Source: an uncultured Clostridia bacterium (GTDB taxonomy: Bacteria > Bacillota > Clostridia > Christensenellales > UBA1242). From it: 64,000 nt of DNA. A program made the translations under genes and the position numbers. The stretch covers positions 1 to 64,000 of the forward strand of contig CALBKX010000024.1 in the NCBI GenBank assembly GCA_937895935.1. Reading direction: 5' to 3'. This document shows, in pieces, positions 1 through 8,092 of the stretch; the stretch's first letter is position 1; the number at the start of each line of letters is the position of its first letter. The notes below the pieces were generated by a model. The model made no database searches. It had not been told where the DNA came from and was given only the letters and a program-made list of their open reading frames with translations.

Positions 1-87
1 GAACTCTATAATAGCGGTTTAGAACAATCGTATTATGGTTTTGTACCAAATGAAAAATTTTTGAAAAATATGGATAGAAATAAATAG
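1..87 (+). CDS. 3' end of an unidentified protein
   Basis: An open frame enters from the left edge in frame 1 and stops at TAG 85-87, giving 28 residues that end in NMDRNK. The fragment (it contains GLEQSYYGFVP) is too short for me to assign to a family. It lies on the same strand as gltX, 260 bp upstream, so it is probably the tail of a separate transcription unit. It could be a chance open frame, although codon use looks ordinary for this genome. Confidence 0.5.
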   Translation, partial: ELYNSGLEQSYYGFVPNEKFLKNMDRNK

Positions 88-347
88 GCTATAGGATTGT
101 TTAGTTTTTTTTAAAAGCGATTATTTTAAGTAGTAAGTATTGCATAATAAAGAAAATTCATTTTTAAGTTAAATGATTTTGTTTATCCTCACAAAAAAAC
201 ATTTCTTTTACAAAAAGTAAAAAGCTTTACATTAAATTGTAAATCGCATAATTTCAAATTGTTATTTATTGATGCAATGTTATTTTATTTGACTTTATAA
301 TGTTTTTTGGTCTAAACTATCAAGCGATAAATTAAGAAGGATTAATT

Positions 348-1808
348 ATGGAAAAAGAAATTAGAACTCGTTTTGCACCAAGCCCAACTGGCTATATGCA
401 TATAGGAAATTTGCGAACTGCATTGTATGCTTATTTGTTTGCTAAACACAACAATGGAAAGTTTGTTTTACGCATTGAAGACACTGACCAAAAACGTTAT
501 GTTGAGGGTGCAACTGAAATTATATATTCTACTTTAAAACAAACTGGCTTAATACACGATGAAGGACCTGATGTGGGCGGAAAGTACGGGCCATATATTC
601 AAAGCGAGCGTAAATCAATATATAAAGAGTATGCACTTAAACTTGTTGAATCTGGCAATGCTTACTTTTGTTTTTGTGGACAAGATGAGGAGCATACAGG
701 CGAAGAAGGCGAGCAAACTTTTGGATATAACAGACATTGTCGTAACTTAAGCAAAGAAGAAATTGAAAAAAACCTTTCTGAAGGAAAGTCATATGTCATC
801 CGTCAAAAAATACCTCTAACAGGCACAACAACATTTCATGATGAGGTTTATGGTGATATAACTGTTGATAATGACTCTTTAGATGACCAAGTATTATTAA
901 AAAGTGATGGTATGCCAACATACAACTTTTGCAATGTGGTAGATGACCATTTAATGGAAATCAGTCACGTTATGCGTGGTAAAGAATATATTTCTTCAAC
1001 TCCTAAATATCAACTTTTGTATGAAGCATTTGGTTGGGAACCACCAAAAACTGTTCACTTATCAGTTATAATGGGACAAAATGCAGACGGTACGGTCAGT
1101 AAATTGTCAAAACGACATGGAGCGGTTAGTTTTTCACAACTTATTGAAGAAGGGTATCTTCAAGAAGCAATCATAAATTATATTGCATTGCTTGGTTGGA
1201 GTCCAAAACAAGAAAGGGAAGTTTATTCTTTAAATGAATTAATAGAACTGTTTGATCTTGCAGGTGTTGTTAAAACTAATGCGATTTTTGATTACAAAAA
1301 ATTAGATTGGTTTAATGCAATTTATATTAATCAATTGTCACATCAACAATTTTTAGATTACTCAAAAAAATATATAGAAAAACTTCCAAAATATTTACAA
1401 GATAAATGGGATTTTGCTTCAACTCTTGCACAAAGTAGAATAAATAAATTTTCAGATATTCCAGTTATGTTTGAATTTTTGGACAAATACTCTGATTTTG
1501 ACTTGTCGCTTTTTGAAAATAAGAAAAATAAACTTGATAAAACAGGAAGTTTGGAAATTTTGCAAGATATGTTAACAATTTTAAATGAAACTCAAGATTG
1601 GTCTAATGAAAATTTAAATACAGTAATTGCAAATTACACAACTCTAAAAGAATATAAAATTGGTAAAACAATGTGGCCAATTCGTATAGCTGTGACTGGT
1701 CAAACAGTAACTCCTGGAGGTGGAGCAGAAATGCTATACCTTTTGGGAAAAGATGAATCAATAAGGAGAATATTGACATCAATTAACAGATTAAAAAATT
1801 GTATCTAG
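348..1808 (+). CDS. gltX: Glutamyl-tRNA synthetase
   Basis: Class I aminoacyl-tRNA synthetase that charges tRNA-Glu (and often tRNA-Gln in Firmicutes) in the cytoplasm. The protein is 486 residues, normal for bacterial GltX. It opens with the HIGH-type signature (APSPTGYMHIGNLRTA, about residues 10-25) and has the KMSKS-type loop as SKLSKRHG near residue 247. The anticodon-binding helical domain follows and ends in the family's usual WPIRIAVTG and LGKDESIRRI segments. An AGAAGGA ribosome binding site precedes the ATG. The gene stands alone, with 260 bp of AT-rich sequence upstream. Confidence 0.97.
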   Translation: MEKEIRTRFAPSPTGYMHIGNLRTALYAYLFAKHNNGKFVLRIEDTDQKRYVEGATEIIYSTLKQTGLIHDEGPDVGGKYGPYIQSERKSIYKEYALKLVESGNAYFCFCGQDEEHTGEEGEQTFGYNRHCRNLSKEEIEKNLSEGKSYVIRQKIPLTGTTTFHDEVYGDITVDNDSLDDQVLLKSDGMPTYNFCNVVDDHLMEISHVMRGKEYISSTPKYQLLYEAFGWEPPKTVHLSVIMGQNADGTVSKLSKRHGAVSFSQLIEEGYLQEAIINYIALLGWSPKQEREVYSLNELIELFDLAGVVKTNAIFDYKKLDWFNAIYINQLSHQQFLDYSKKYIEKLPKYLQDKWDFASTLAQSRINKFSDIPVMFEFLDKYSDFDLSLFENKKNKLDKTGSLEILQDMLTILNETQDWSNENLNTVIANYTTLKEYKIGKTMWPIRIAVTGQTVTPGGGAEMLYLLGKDESIRRILTSINRLKNCI

Positions 1809-1987
1809 TTAAACTATGCAAAGTTGCTTATATGTTTGTCAATCAATTTGATTTCAGCAAACCCGCCAAAAATCAACTGGCTCACAGTTTGATTATTAAA
1901 AAAAGTATATGCGTGACGATATGTAAGCAAAAAAAACTGTTTAAGTAAACATAAAAAACACTTCCTCTCGTATCTTTTGTAAGCAAT

Positions 1988-2030
1988 AGTTGTTTGGCAA
2001 AAAATCTCTTGGGGCTATTTGTCGACATCT
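1988..2030 (+). repeat. Copy B of a short two-copy intergenic sequence
   Basis: The segment between gltX and its terminator begins AGTTGTTTGGCA and ends GGGGCTATTTGTCGACATCT. It resembles positions 22955-22994 upstream of yebC (AGTTGCTGGCA...GGGCTGTTTGCCGACAACT), with about 17 of 19 identical positions in the right half. The yebC copy forms a strong hairpin; this copy pairs less well. Whether it is a decayed repeat or an RNA element is not known. Confidence 0.4.
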
Positions 2031-2058
2031 GCTGTTTTTCGAGAAATCTTTGGGTAAT

Positions 2059-2094
2059 AAAAAAGCAAAATTTGTTATAAAATTTTGCTTTTTT
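2059..2094. terminator. Bidirectional intrinsic terminator between gltX and the ruvX operon
   Basis: A stem of about 15 bp (AAAAAAGCAAAATTT pairing with AAATTTTGCTTTTTT, loop GTTAT) has T runs on one side and A runs on the other, so it can end both the rightward gltX transcript and the leftward ruvX-DUF1292 transcript. Confidence 0.85.
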
Positions 2095-2121
2095 ATTTTA
2101 AATATTAAAATTTTTGAATAC

Positions 2122-2454
2122 TTATTTTTTATTTTGATCATCTAATAATTTATAATATTCATCAAAAACACGCATTGCTAAAGGTTCATCTGTTTCTACA
2201 ATAAGAGTTGTTTCGCCATTATCATTTTCATTAATTGCAAAAACTATAGCTTCATCATCTGCTACGCCTTTGATTTCATCAATAGGTTTTAAAATTGCAA
2301 ATAATTTTTCTTCAAGTGGGATGATTGCAACTTGATCAAATTTAATAGCTTTTGAATTTTCATCATAAAGTGTAATTGGATCCTCGTTGTCTTCATCTAA
2401 TAGAATATCTAAAATATCTATGTTTTGTTCTTGTTGTTTAATATCTTTTTCCAT
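2122..2454 (-). CDS. DUF1292 family protein (YrzB-like)
   Basis: Acidic small protein of 110 residues. I chose the ATG at 2454 because the minus strand reads AAGGAG six bases before it; a longer reading would overlap ruvX and has no such site. After a charged lead (MEKDIKQQEQ) it has the DUF1292 pattern: an acidic patch (DEDNEDPITLYDE), alternating hydrophobic strands (AIIPLEEKLFAIL) and a second strand set ending in EYYKLL. DUF1292 proteins follow ruvX in many Firmicutes; their role is unknown. Here it starts 10 bp after the ruvX stop, so the two form an operon. Confidence 0.85.
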   Translation of the reverse strand: MEKDIKQQEQNIDILDILLDEDNEDPITLYDENSKAIKFDQVAIIPLEEKLFAILKPIDEIKGVADDEAIVFAINENDNGETTLIVETDEPLAMRVFDEYYKLLDDQNKK

Positions 2455-2464
2455 TTTATTCTCC

Positions 2465-2884
2465 TTATTTTCTTGAATTAAGATAATTTTGAAGTATAAT
2501 ACCTGCAGCAATTTTATCAATCAGTCCTTTACGTTTTATGCTTGGAACTTTTGCTTCTCTTAATATGTCTTCAGCTTCAACTGACGAAAGTCTTTCATCG
2601 ACATATTCTATTGGCAAATTTAAATAGTTTGATAGTTTATCTCCAAAATCTTTAGTTTTTTCAATTCTATCACCGCTTGTTCCGTCCATGTTATATGCAA
2701 GACCAATAACCACCAATTCTACATTTTGACTTATAGCGAGTGACTTAAAAAAATCCAAGTCTGCTTGTAGATTTTTTCGTGTATACGTAGAGTATGGACT
2801 TGCTATTGTTTGCAAAAGGTCAGAAAATGCTATACCTATTCTAACATCGCCATAATCAAGACACATAATTCTTTTATACTGCAT
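2465..2884 (-). CDS. ruvX: RuvX/YqgF putative pre-16S rRNA nuclease / Holliday junction resolvase-like
   Basis: RNase H-fold protein of 139 residues, the usual length for the YqgF family, which is implicated in 16S rRNA 5'-end maturation and resembles RuvC. The signature LDYGDVRIGIAFSD carries the first catalytic Asp (about residue 10); VVIGLAYNMDGT and YVDERLSSVEAE carry the later acidic residues. The ATG at 2884 has only a weak ribosome binding site (TAGGTAA). It is followed closely by a DUF1292 gene, the order found in many Firmicutes. Confidence 0.93.
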   Translation of the reverse strand: MQYKRIMCLDYGDVRIGIAFSDLLQTIASPYSTYTRKNLQADLDFFKSLAISQNVELVVIGLAYNMDGTSGDRIEKTKDFGDKLSNYLNLPIEYVDERLSSVEAEDILREAKVPSIKRKGLIDKIAAGIILQNYLNSRK

Positions 2885-3121
2885 TCTATATTACCTATCA
2901 TTAGTTTAATATTTATAAATAATTATGTCAATTAAATAACGTCAAAACCTTAAATTATTTTAATTTGGCACATATTGTATTTAAAAATGACTTCGTTAAT
3001 GTAAAAGCAACATTTTTTAAAGTGTGTAAGAAAAGATTTAATTTGAGTAAAAAATTTTTTTACGATAATTTTTGATATATGAAATTATGTTCATATTTTC
3101 AAGTAGATAAATATTATGCTA

Positions 3122-3165
3122 GTTTTGTTAAAACACTTTACAAAACAGGAAAAAAAAATTATAAT
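3122..3165 (+). promoter_or_regulatory. Sigma-A promoter with overlapping inverted repeat (possible ArsR operator)
   Basis: TTTACA (3137-3142), 17 bp, TATAAT (3160-3165) forms a good promoter for the ArsR-type gene at 3182. A perfect 7-bp inverted repeat (GTTTTGT 3122-3128, ACAAAAC 3140-3146) overlaps its -35 box. ArsR proteins often repress their own promoter from such a site; that this one does so here is inference. Confidence 0.65.
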
Positions 3166-3181
3166 AACCCAAAGGATATAT

Positions 3182-3478
3182 ATGGATAAAAATAACGTAC
3201 CAAGCGAATTGGACATAATGAAAATTAGTCTTTTTTTAAAAGTAATGGCTGATTCAACTCGTGTCAAAATTTTATTCGCTATAAAACAAAAACCAAAATC
3301 AGTCAATGAAATTGTTGATTTTGTAGGGGCGACACAAAGTGCAGTTTCGCATCAATTAAGTATAATGCGTAATGTAAATATTGTTGAAACAACAAGGAAA
3401 GGGAATAAAATCTACTATTCACTGGTTGATGATCAAATTTCAAAAATATTAGATATAGTGAAAGCTCATATTAATTAG
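3182..3478 (+). CDS. ArsR family winged-helix repressor
   Basis: 98-residue DNA-binding protein. I chose the ATG at 3182, which follows AAAGGA and a promoter whose start lies near 3172; an upstream in-frame ATG would precede the promoter. The core VMADSTRVKILFAI, the recognition helix QSAVSHQLSIMR and the wing GNKIYYSLVDDQI are typical of the ArsR/SmtB family, which senses metals or redox state. There is no CxC/ELCVCDL metal-binding motif in the alpha-3 helix and there are no cysteines, so the signal is probably not a classical soft metal. No adjacent transporter indicates the target. Confidence 0.9.
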   Translation: MDKNNVPSELDIMKISLFLKVMADSTRVKILFAIKQKPKSVNEIVDFVGATQSAVSHQLSIMRNVNIVETTRKGNKIYYSLVDDQISKILDIVKAHIN

Positions 3479-3480
3479 GT

Positions 3481-3507
3481 CTGTTGTGTTGTTTAACAAC
3501 AGTTTTT
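3481..3507 (+). terminator. Intrinsic terminator after the ArsR gene
   Basis: CTGTTGT pairs with ACAACAG (7 bp) and is followed by TTTTTGTGTTTT, just past the ArsR stop codon. Confidence 0.75.
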
Positions 3508-3662
3508 GTGTTTTATAAACCCCATCACATTTAGAATTAAAAATTTTTATTTAAAAACAAACAACAAAGCTAATAGTTTAACAATTCTCTTTTTGGTCTG
3601 TAATGTTATATAAAAACTTGACAAAAATTAAAAATAAAGTTACTATTAAACAAAGGTGAAAT

Positions 3663-3881
3663 ATGAAAGTATTTTTTAATAATTTAATAACTTTTATTAA
3701 TGGTCTTGATGCTTTTTTGAAAGTATTGGTAATAGGAATGCTAATAATAATTGATATAATGTTGGTTATGCAAATTGTAAAAACACATATTAATGCAAAA
3801 AAATTTGTTTTTAAAATTGTTCAATTTATTTTTTTGGCTATATTTTTAGGTTTGACTATTTTCATATTTGCACATATTTAA
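3663..3881 (+). CDS. Small membrane protein, two predicted TM helices
   Basis: 72-residue hydrophobic protein that I do not recognise. Two membrane segments can be seen, about residues 17-40 (KVLVIGMLIIIDIMLVM) and 49-70 (FKIVQFIFLAIFLGLTIF), joined by a short basic loop (KTHINAKKFVFK). An AAAGGTGAA site precedes the ATG. It ends 13 bp before secG, so the two are probably co-transcribed, which suggests but does not prove a link to the translocon. Confidence 0.7.
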   Translation: MKVFFNNLITFINGLDAFLKVLVIGMLIIIDIMLVMQIVKTHINAKKFVFKIVQFIFLAIFLGLTIFIFAHI

Positions 3882-3894
3882 AAGGGGTTAAAAA

Positions 3895-4188
3895 ATGTTA
3901 AATTTATTACTTGCTTCAAGTGATTTTATTACAACTGTATTTCCTGTTGTTAGAGGAATATGTATAGGTGTTATTGCTGTTTGTGCCATTGGTTTAATAA
4001 TCACAACTTTATTGCAGTCTAGTGCAGATGAAAATGGAGCTACTGCTGTAACAGGTCAAGAAAGTTATTATTCACAAAACAAAGGTGAAAGTCGTGATGG
4101 ACGTTTAAAAAAATGGACAATTATTTTTGCTAGTGTAATTGTTTTCTTTGTTTTGGTATATTTCTTAACTTGGATTATAATGCAATAG
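3895..4188 (+). CDS. secG: Preprotein translocase subunit SecG
   Basis: 97-residue inner-membrane component of the SecYEG channel. It has two TM helices (about residues 14-40 and 72-95) with the SecG signature LLQSSADENGATA directly after the first, and a cytoplasmic loop with a basic end (SRDGRLKKW). The ATG follows AAAGGGG. As in many Firmicutes, secG sits upstream of rnr and smpB. Confidence 0.93.
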   Translation: MLNLLLASSDFITTVFPVVRGICIGVIAVCAIGLIITTLLQSSADENGATAVTGQESYYSQNKGESRDGRLKKWTIIFASVIVFFVLVYFLTWIIMQ

Positions 4189-4223
4189 TTAATTATTTAA
4201 TAAAATCAAATATTTGTGAAATA

Positions 4224-4288
4224 AACAAGGATATAACTAGATGTTGTTCTTTTAATCAAACAACATACTGTGCCTTGTTTTTTTTTAT
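4224..4288 (+). terminator. Nested-hairpin terminator after secG
   Basis: An outer 7-bp stem (AACAAGG 4224-4230 with CCTTGTT 4273-4279, then a run of nine T) encloses an inner 8-bp hairpin (ATGTTGTT with AACAACAT). The two-storey form is unusual, and an attenuator or small RNA 3' end is an alternative reading. Confidence 0.75.
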
Positions 4289-4437
4289 TGATTAATTTTG
4301 TTTTTTTATTAATAAAACCTTGTTATTTTTCTAATATTAGCAACTTGTATTGATATTCGCTTCAATTTGAAAATGTTTTATGCTTTTTATTTGCAAATTT
4401 TGGCAATAAATAGTAACATAATATTAATTGGAGAAGT

Positions 4438-6540
4438 ATGGTAAAAAATCAAGTTATAAATTATATTAAAAATAATAAAAGAAAATTTAAAAATAAAAAC
4501 GAACTTGTGTTAGATTTGGCTACAAAATTTAATGCTAATTTTAATGATGCTAAACAAATTTTAAACAATTTGTTAGAAAATGGAGATATTGTTGAAACGT
4601 ACACTGGCAAATTTAAATTAATAGGGGATACTAAATATATAAAAGGTAAACTTATAGGAAACAATAAAGGCTATGCTTTTGTTGATGTAAATGATCCTAA
4701 CATACCAGATTTTTTTGTGCCAGCAAGCAAACTTAATGGTGCGTTTAATGGTGATTTGGTTTTAATTAATCCTCTTTCAAAAACCGATTTAAGTCAAGAG
4801 GCTGAAGTTTTTAAAATTTTAAAACGTAATAATTTGACCATAGTTGGCTCGTTTTCAAAACTTAAACATGGCGATGGTATAGTAGTTCCTGACAACAATA
4901 AATTTAACAAGCAGATATTTGTGCCAAATAAAAATTCTCTTGGTGCAATCTCTGGACAAAAAGTTGTAGTTAAAGTTGTATTTAATCACAAATCTGACAA
5001 ATTAACAGGTGAAATAATCGAGATATTAGGTGATGAAAATAATTTTAAAACCTTGGAACTTGCATTAATCCGTGCACATAAGTTATATGAAGAATTTCCA
5101 AAAGAAGTATTAGAAGAAACTAGTAAAATACCTCAAAAAGTTGAAAAGAAGGACATAAACAATAGGATGGACCTAAGAGATGAAATCATATTCACAATAG
5201 ATGGTTCAGATGCAAGGGATTTTGATGATGCAGTTTCAATTTCTAAAAAAGGTAAAAATTATATTTTAGGTGTGCATATAGCCGATGTTGGGAATTATGT
5301 AAAATACAATACTGAATTGGACAATGAAGCATATTTGAGAGGTACAAGTTCGTATTTTCCAAATTTAGTTTTGCCAATGCTTCCAAAAGAACTTTCAAAT
5401 GGAATATGTTCATTAAATGAAGGTGAAAACAGACTTACTTTATCTTGCATTATGGAAATTAATCCTAATGGTGAAGTGATAAATCATAAAATATGTGAAA
5501 GTGTTATTTGTAGTAAAAAACGTTTTACATATGAAGAGGTGTATGATGTTATTCGTGGAAAAAAAGAAGCTCTAGAAAATTTTTCTGAATTTAAAGAGTC
5601 TATTTTTACAATGAACGAACTTTCGCATATCCTAGGTGATGTAAAAAAAGCAAAAGGTATGCTTGATCTTGATATTCCAGAACCGCATTTTGAATTAGAT
5701 GAGAATGAAAAGGTTAAAGTTGTTGAGCCAAGAGAAAGAAATGAAGCACATATATTAATAGAGAACTTTATGGTTGTTGCAAATGAAACAGTTGCAAAAC
5801 ACTATGCCACAAGGAAATATCCTTTCATATATCGTGTGCATGAAAAGCCAACTAGAGATAAAATCAATTCGTTTTTATATTTTGTAAATAGTCTTGGAGT
5901 TTCAACTCCTGAACAAATAGGTGATGTTGATCCAAGTTATCTGCAAGATGTTTTAAAAAGTTTAAAAGGGAAAGAGTTTGAAAAGACTTGCAATAAAGTT
6001 CTCCTTCGCTCATTGCAAAAAGCAAGATACTCTGAAGATTGTTTAGGGCATTTTGGACTTGCACTAGATTATTATTGTCATTTTACAAGTCCAATTAGAC
6101 GTTATCCTGACCTTTGTATTCATAGAATAATTAAAGAAGATTTAAAAAAGAATGGGCTTAGTGCTTCAAGGAAAGAAGAATTACACGATTTTGTGGTGGA
6201 TGCTTCGCTTCGTTCAAGCGAAAGAGAAAAAAATGCCGTTGAAGCGGAAAGAGATGTTGATGATTTATATAAAGCTTATTATATGCAAGATCATTTAAAT
6301 GAACAATTTGAGGGAGTTATTTCAGGTGTTCAGTCTTATGGTTTTTATGTTGAATTAAATAACACAGTTGAAGGTTTAGTTAGGGTAGAAACATTGCCAG
6401 AAGACTCATACTTATATTATGAAAAAACTTATAAACTAAAAGGTCAAAATCATATTTTTAGTTTGGGAGATACAATAAAAGTTAAGGCAGTGAAAGCCAG
6501 TCTTGAAGACAGAAAAATAGAATTTGTAGTGGTAAACTAA
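4438..6540 (+). CDS. rnr: Ribonuclease R
   Basis: 700-residue 3'-5' exoribonuclease of the RNB family that degrades structured RNA and, with SmpB-tmRNA, defective mRNAs. Domains in order: N-terminal winged helix (1-60), cold-shock-type OB folds (about 65-220), the RNB catalytic core with DGSDARDFDDAVSI near residue 257 (the metal-binding aspartates) and FTSPIRRYPDL near residue 555, and a C-terminal S1 domain (FEGVISGVQSYGFYVEL). GGAG precedes the ATG. It lies 12 bp upstream of smpB, matching their shared role. Confidence 0.96.
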   Translation: MVKNQVINYIKNNKRKFKNKNELVLDLATKFNANFNDAKQILNNLLENGDIVETYTGKFKLIGDTKYIKGKLIGNNKGYAFVDVNDPNIPDFFVPASKLNGAFNGDLVLINPLSKTDLSQEAEVFKILKRNNLTIVGSFSKLKHGDGIVVPDNNKFNKQIFVPNKNSLGAISGQKVVVKVVFNHKSDKLTGEIIEILGDENNFKTLELALIRAHKLYEEFPKEVLEETSKIPQKVEKKDINNRMDLRDEIIFTIDGSDARDFDDAVSISKKGKNYILGVHIADVGNYVKYNTELDNEAYLRGTSSYFPNLVLPMLPKELSNGICSLNEGENRLTLSCIMEINPNGEVINHKICESVICSKKRFTYEEVYDVIRGKKEALENFSEFKESIFTMNELSHILGDVKKAKGMLDLDIPEPHFELDENEKVKVVEPRERNEAHILIENFMVVANETVAKHYATRKYPFIYRVHEKPTRDKINSFLYFVNSLGVSTPEQIGDVDPSYLQDVLKSLKGKEFEKTCNKVLLRSLQKARYSEDCLGHFGLALDYYCHFTSPIRRYPDLCIHRIIKEDLKKNGLSASRKEELHDFVVDASLRSSEREKNAVEAERDVDDLYKAYYMQDHLNEQFEGVISGVQSYGFYVELNNTVEGLVRVETLPEDSYLYYEKTYKLKGQNHIFSLGDTIKVKAVKASLEDRKIEFVVVN

Positions 6541-6552
6541 AAGGAGCAAAAG

Positions 6553-7011
6553 ATGTCAGATAGTTTAATTGCCAATAATAAAAAAGCATATTTTGAATAT
6601 TTTATTGAAGATACTTTTGAGGCGGGAGTCGTTTTGGTTGGTGCAGAAGTAAAATCAGTAAGATCTGGAGGGATAAGCCTTGCCGATAGTTTTGTTATGA
6701 TAAAAAATAATGAAGTATATTTAAAAAATGCTTATATTAAACCATTTGAAAAAACCTCATCTTATGCACCAGAAGAACGAAGGGACAGAAAACTTTTGTT
6801 AAACAAAAGAGAAATCCAAAAATTAAACAGAGCAAAGCAAGAAAAAAATTATACAATAGTACCTTTAAAAGTGTATTTAAAAAATAATAGAGTGAAACTA
6901 TTAATAGGACTAGCAAAAGGTAAAAAACTCTATGACAAAAAAGACTCTTTAAAAGAAAAAAGTCAAAAAAGAGATATTGAGCAAGCCATAAAAAATTTAA
7001 GGGTTATTTGA
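6553..7011 (+). CDS. smpB: SsrA-binding protein SmpB
   Basis: 152-residue tmRNA partner that delivers tmRNA to stalled ribosomes. The OB-fold core shows the family motifs YFEYFIEDTFEAGVVLVGAE, EVKSVRSGG and VYLKNAYIKPFE; the C-terminal tail is basic (KGKKLYDKKDSLKEK, then KRDIEQA), the part that mimics the anticodon and enters the mRNA channel. AAAGGAGCAAAAG precedes the ATG. It follows rnr by 12 bp and is followed by its RNA partner ssrA. Confidence 0.97.
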   Translation: MSDSLIANNKKAYFEYFIEDTFEAGVVLVGAEVKSVRSGGISLADSFVMIKNNEVYLKNAYIKPFEKTSSYAPEERRDRKLLLNKREIQKLNRAKQEKNYTIVPLKVYLKNNRVKLLIGLAKGKKLYDKKDSLKEKSQKRDIEQAIKNLRVI

Positions 7012-7046
7012 TTTTTGTGAATATAAATTTTATATAATAATTTTTT

Positions 7047-7092
7047 CGCACACAAAATTAAAGTTTTAGGTAACAAAATTTGTGTGCGTTTT
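7047..7092 (+). terminator. Intrinsic terminator after smpB
   Basis: CGCACACAAA pairs perfectly with TTTGTGTGCG (10 bp) across a loop of about 22 bases and is followed by TTTTGATAATATTTT. It separates the rnr-smpB transcript from ssrA. Confidence 0.7.
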
Positions 7093-7129
7093 GATAATAT
7101 TTTAAAAATTAGTTTGCTTAACTAATGGC

Positions 7130-7159
7130 TTGACAAACCAAGGTCGCTAAGAATATACT
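7130..7159 (+). promoter_or_regulatory. Sigma-A promoter of ssrA
   Basis: TTGACA (7130-7135), 18 bp, TATACT (7154-7159). Transcription would begin near 7166, leaving a precursor leader of about 37 nt before the mature tmRNA end at 7203. The spacer carries a 13-bp sequence that is the exact inverse complement of the tmRNA 5' end (see findings). Confidence 0.85.
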
Positions 7160-7202
7160 TAATATGATGCATTAAGATAAAATTTCCAATGTGTTTGTAT
7201 TT

Positions 7203-7557
7203 GGGGGCGACCTTGGTTTCGACGGGGTTATATTTAAAAAATGAAAGCATGTGGTGGTTTGACCAGTGCCACCTAAAAAAAGGTCAAGCGAATAAACGCA
7301 GACAATTCAAATAGCTACGCTTTAGCTGCTTAATTATAAAGTAAAGAGCGAATTTAAAACAAGTGCCAGTGTTTTAAATTTTAGTTATGGCACAAATTTT
7401 AATCAAATACCTTGATGATTAATCTTATTAAAAGGGTAGACTAATGTAATTTTGTTTGTGAAAGTGCAAAGGTTGAATTTAAAAACACAAACTAAACATG
7501 TAGAAAAATTTTATAAATAAACTTCGGACTCGAGTTCAATTCTCGACGCCTCCACCA
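7203..7557 (+). ncRNA. ssrA: Transfer-messenger RNA (tmRNA)
   Basis: 355-nt RNA that rescues stalled ribosomes. The 5' end GGGGGCG pairs with CGCCTCC at 7547-7553, followed by the discriminator A and an encoded CCA (7555-7557); the third pair is G-U, the alanine identity element. The tRNA-like domain has CTCGAGTTCAATTCTCGA as its T arm. The resume codon is most likely GCA at 7298; reading on gives ADNSNSYALAA and then TAA at 7331-7333, so the degradation tag would be (A)ADNSNSYALAA. The ALAA end is a ClpXP degron, and clpP-clpX lie 7 kb downstream. The exact resume codon is inferred. Confidence 0.95.
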
Positions 7558-7670
7558 AGTGTGTTGTAAGAAAAGTCTTATTAACAAATGAGTGAACAAT
7601 GTTAAACTTATTTAGAACATAGTGAGCGAAAGCAGTTAATATCGTAGATATTTCCTTACAACAACTATAA

Positions 7671-7716
7671 AATCGCTGAATAGCCCATAAAATCAAGGGT
7701 TTCAGTGATTTTTTTT
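7671..7716 (+). terminator. Intrinsic terminator downstream of ssrA
   Basis: AATCGCTGAA pairs with TTCAGTGATT (one G-U), extended inside by CCC/GGG, and is followed by a run of T. It lies about 115 nt past the tmRNA CCA end; the DNA between is itself able to fold. Confidence 0.8.
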
Positions 7717-7757
7717 AGGGACGCAAGTTCCTGCGATGCAGGTTCTTATTCCTAAAA
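7713..7757. other. Hairpin element after the ssrA terminator
   Basis: TTTTAGG (7713-7719) pairs with CCTAAAA (7751-7757) and encloses CCTGC-GAT-GCAGG (7730-7742). The rest of 7717-7950 holds AT-rich sequence with three copies of an ATCAAA motif (about 7850-7885) and no gene that I can support. Confidence 0.4.
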
Positions 7758-7953
7758 TTTATATATTATTTGCCATTTTCAGCAAATTGAGTCTTATTCG
7801 GAGTGCCGTAGGTAGTCCACGTTTTTTGATTATTTAGAAAATTAAGAAAAAATCAAACATAGTCGCAAAATCAAAATAAATAATCAAACAACCCTTTTTT
7901 ATATGAATTTTAGTAACTGTTTTAAATTTGTGAAAAAATTTTTTAAAAAATGC

Positions 7954-7982
7954 TTGCCAAGATAAAAATTATCTGTTATACT
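7954..7982 (+). promoter_or_regulatory. Sigma-A promoter of the tRNA-Ser gene
   Basis: TTGCCA (7954-7959), 17 bp, TATACT (7977-7982), placed 20 bp before the mature tRNA. Confidence 0.8.
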
Positions 7983-8002
7983 TGCCAAGTAATTTTAAAT
8001 AT

Positions 8003-8090
8003 GCGGAGTTGGCAGAGCGGTCGAATGCGGCGGTCTTGAAAACCGTTATAGTGAGAGCTATCTGGGGTTCGAATCCCTAACTCCGCGCCA
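8003..8090 (+). tRNA. tRNA-Ser(UGA)
   Basis: 88 nt including an encoded CCA. The acceptor stem is GCGGAGT/ACTCCGC with discriminator G, as expected for tRNA-Ser. The anticodon loop CTTGAAA gives anticodon UGA. The long variable arm (TTATAGTGAGAGCTATC) is typical of class II tRNAs, and GGGGTTCGAATCCC is the T arm. It has its own promoter and terminator. Confidence 0.96.
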
Positions 8091-8092
8091 AC

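Noticed and set aside
1941..2141. Minus-strand frame of 66 codons between gltX and the DUF1292 gene
   Set aside because: It crosses the terminator and has no ribosome binding site; part of its sequence comes from the repeat element.
7511..7696. Minus-strand frame of 61 codons over the tmRNA 3' end
   Set aside because: It covers the tRNA-like part of tmRNA and its downstream hairpins; the LVEASRIELESE-type ending is a frequent artefact of this RNA.
7717..7800. Guanidine-II or fluoride riboswitch after ssrA
   Set aside because: Hairpins are present, but the required loop sequences and a downstream transporter gene are missing.
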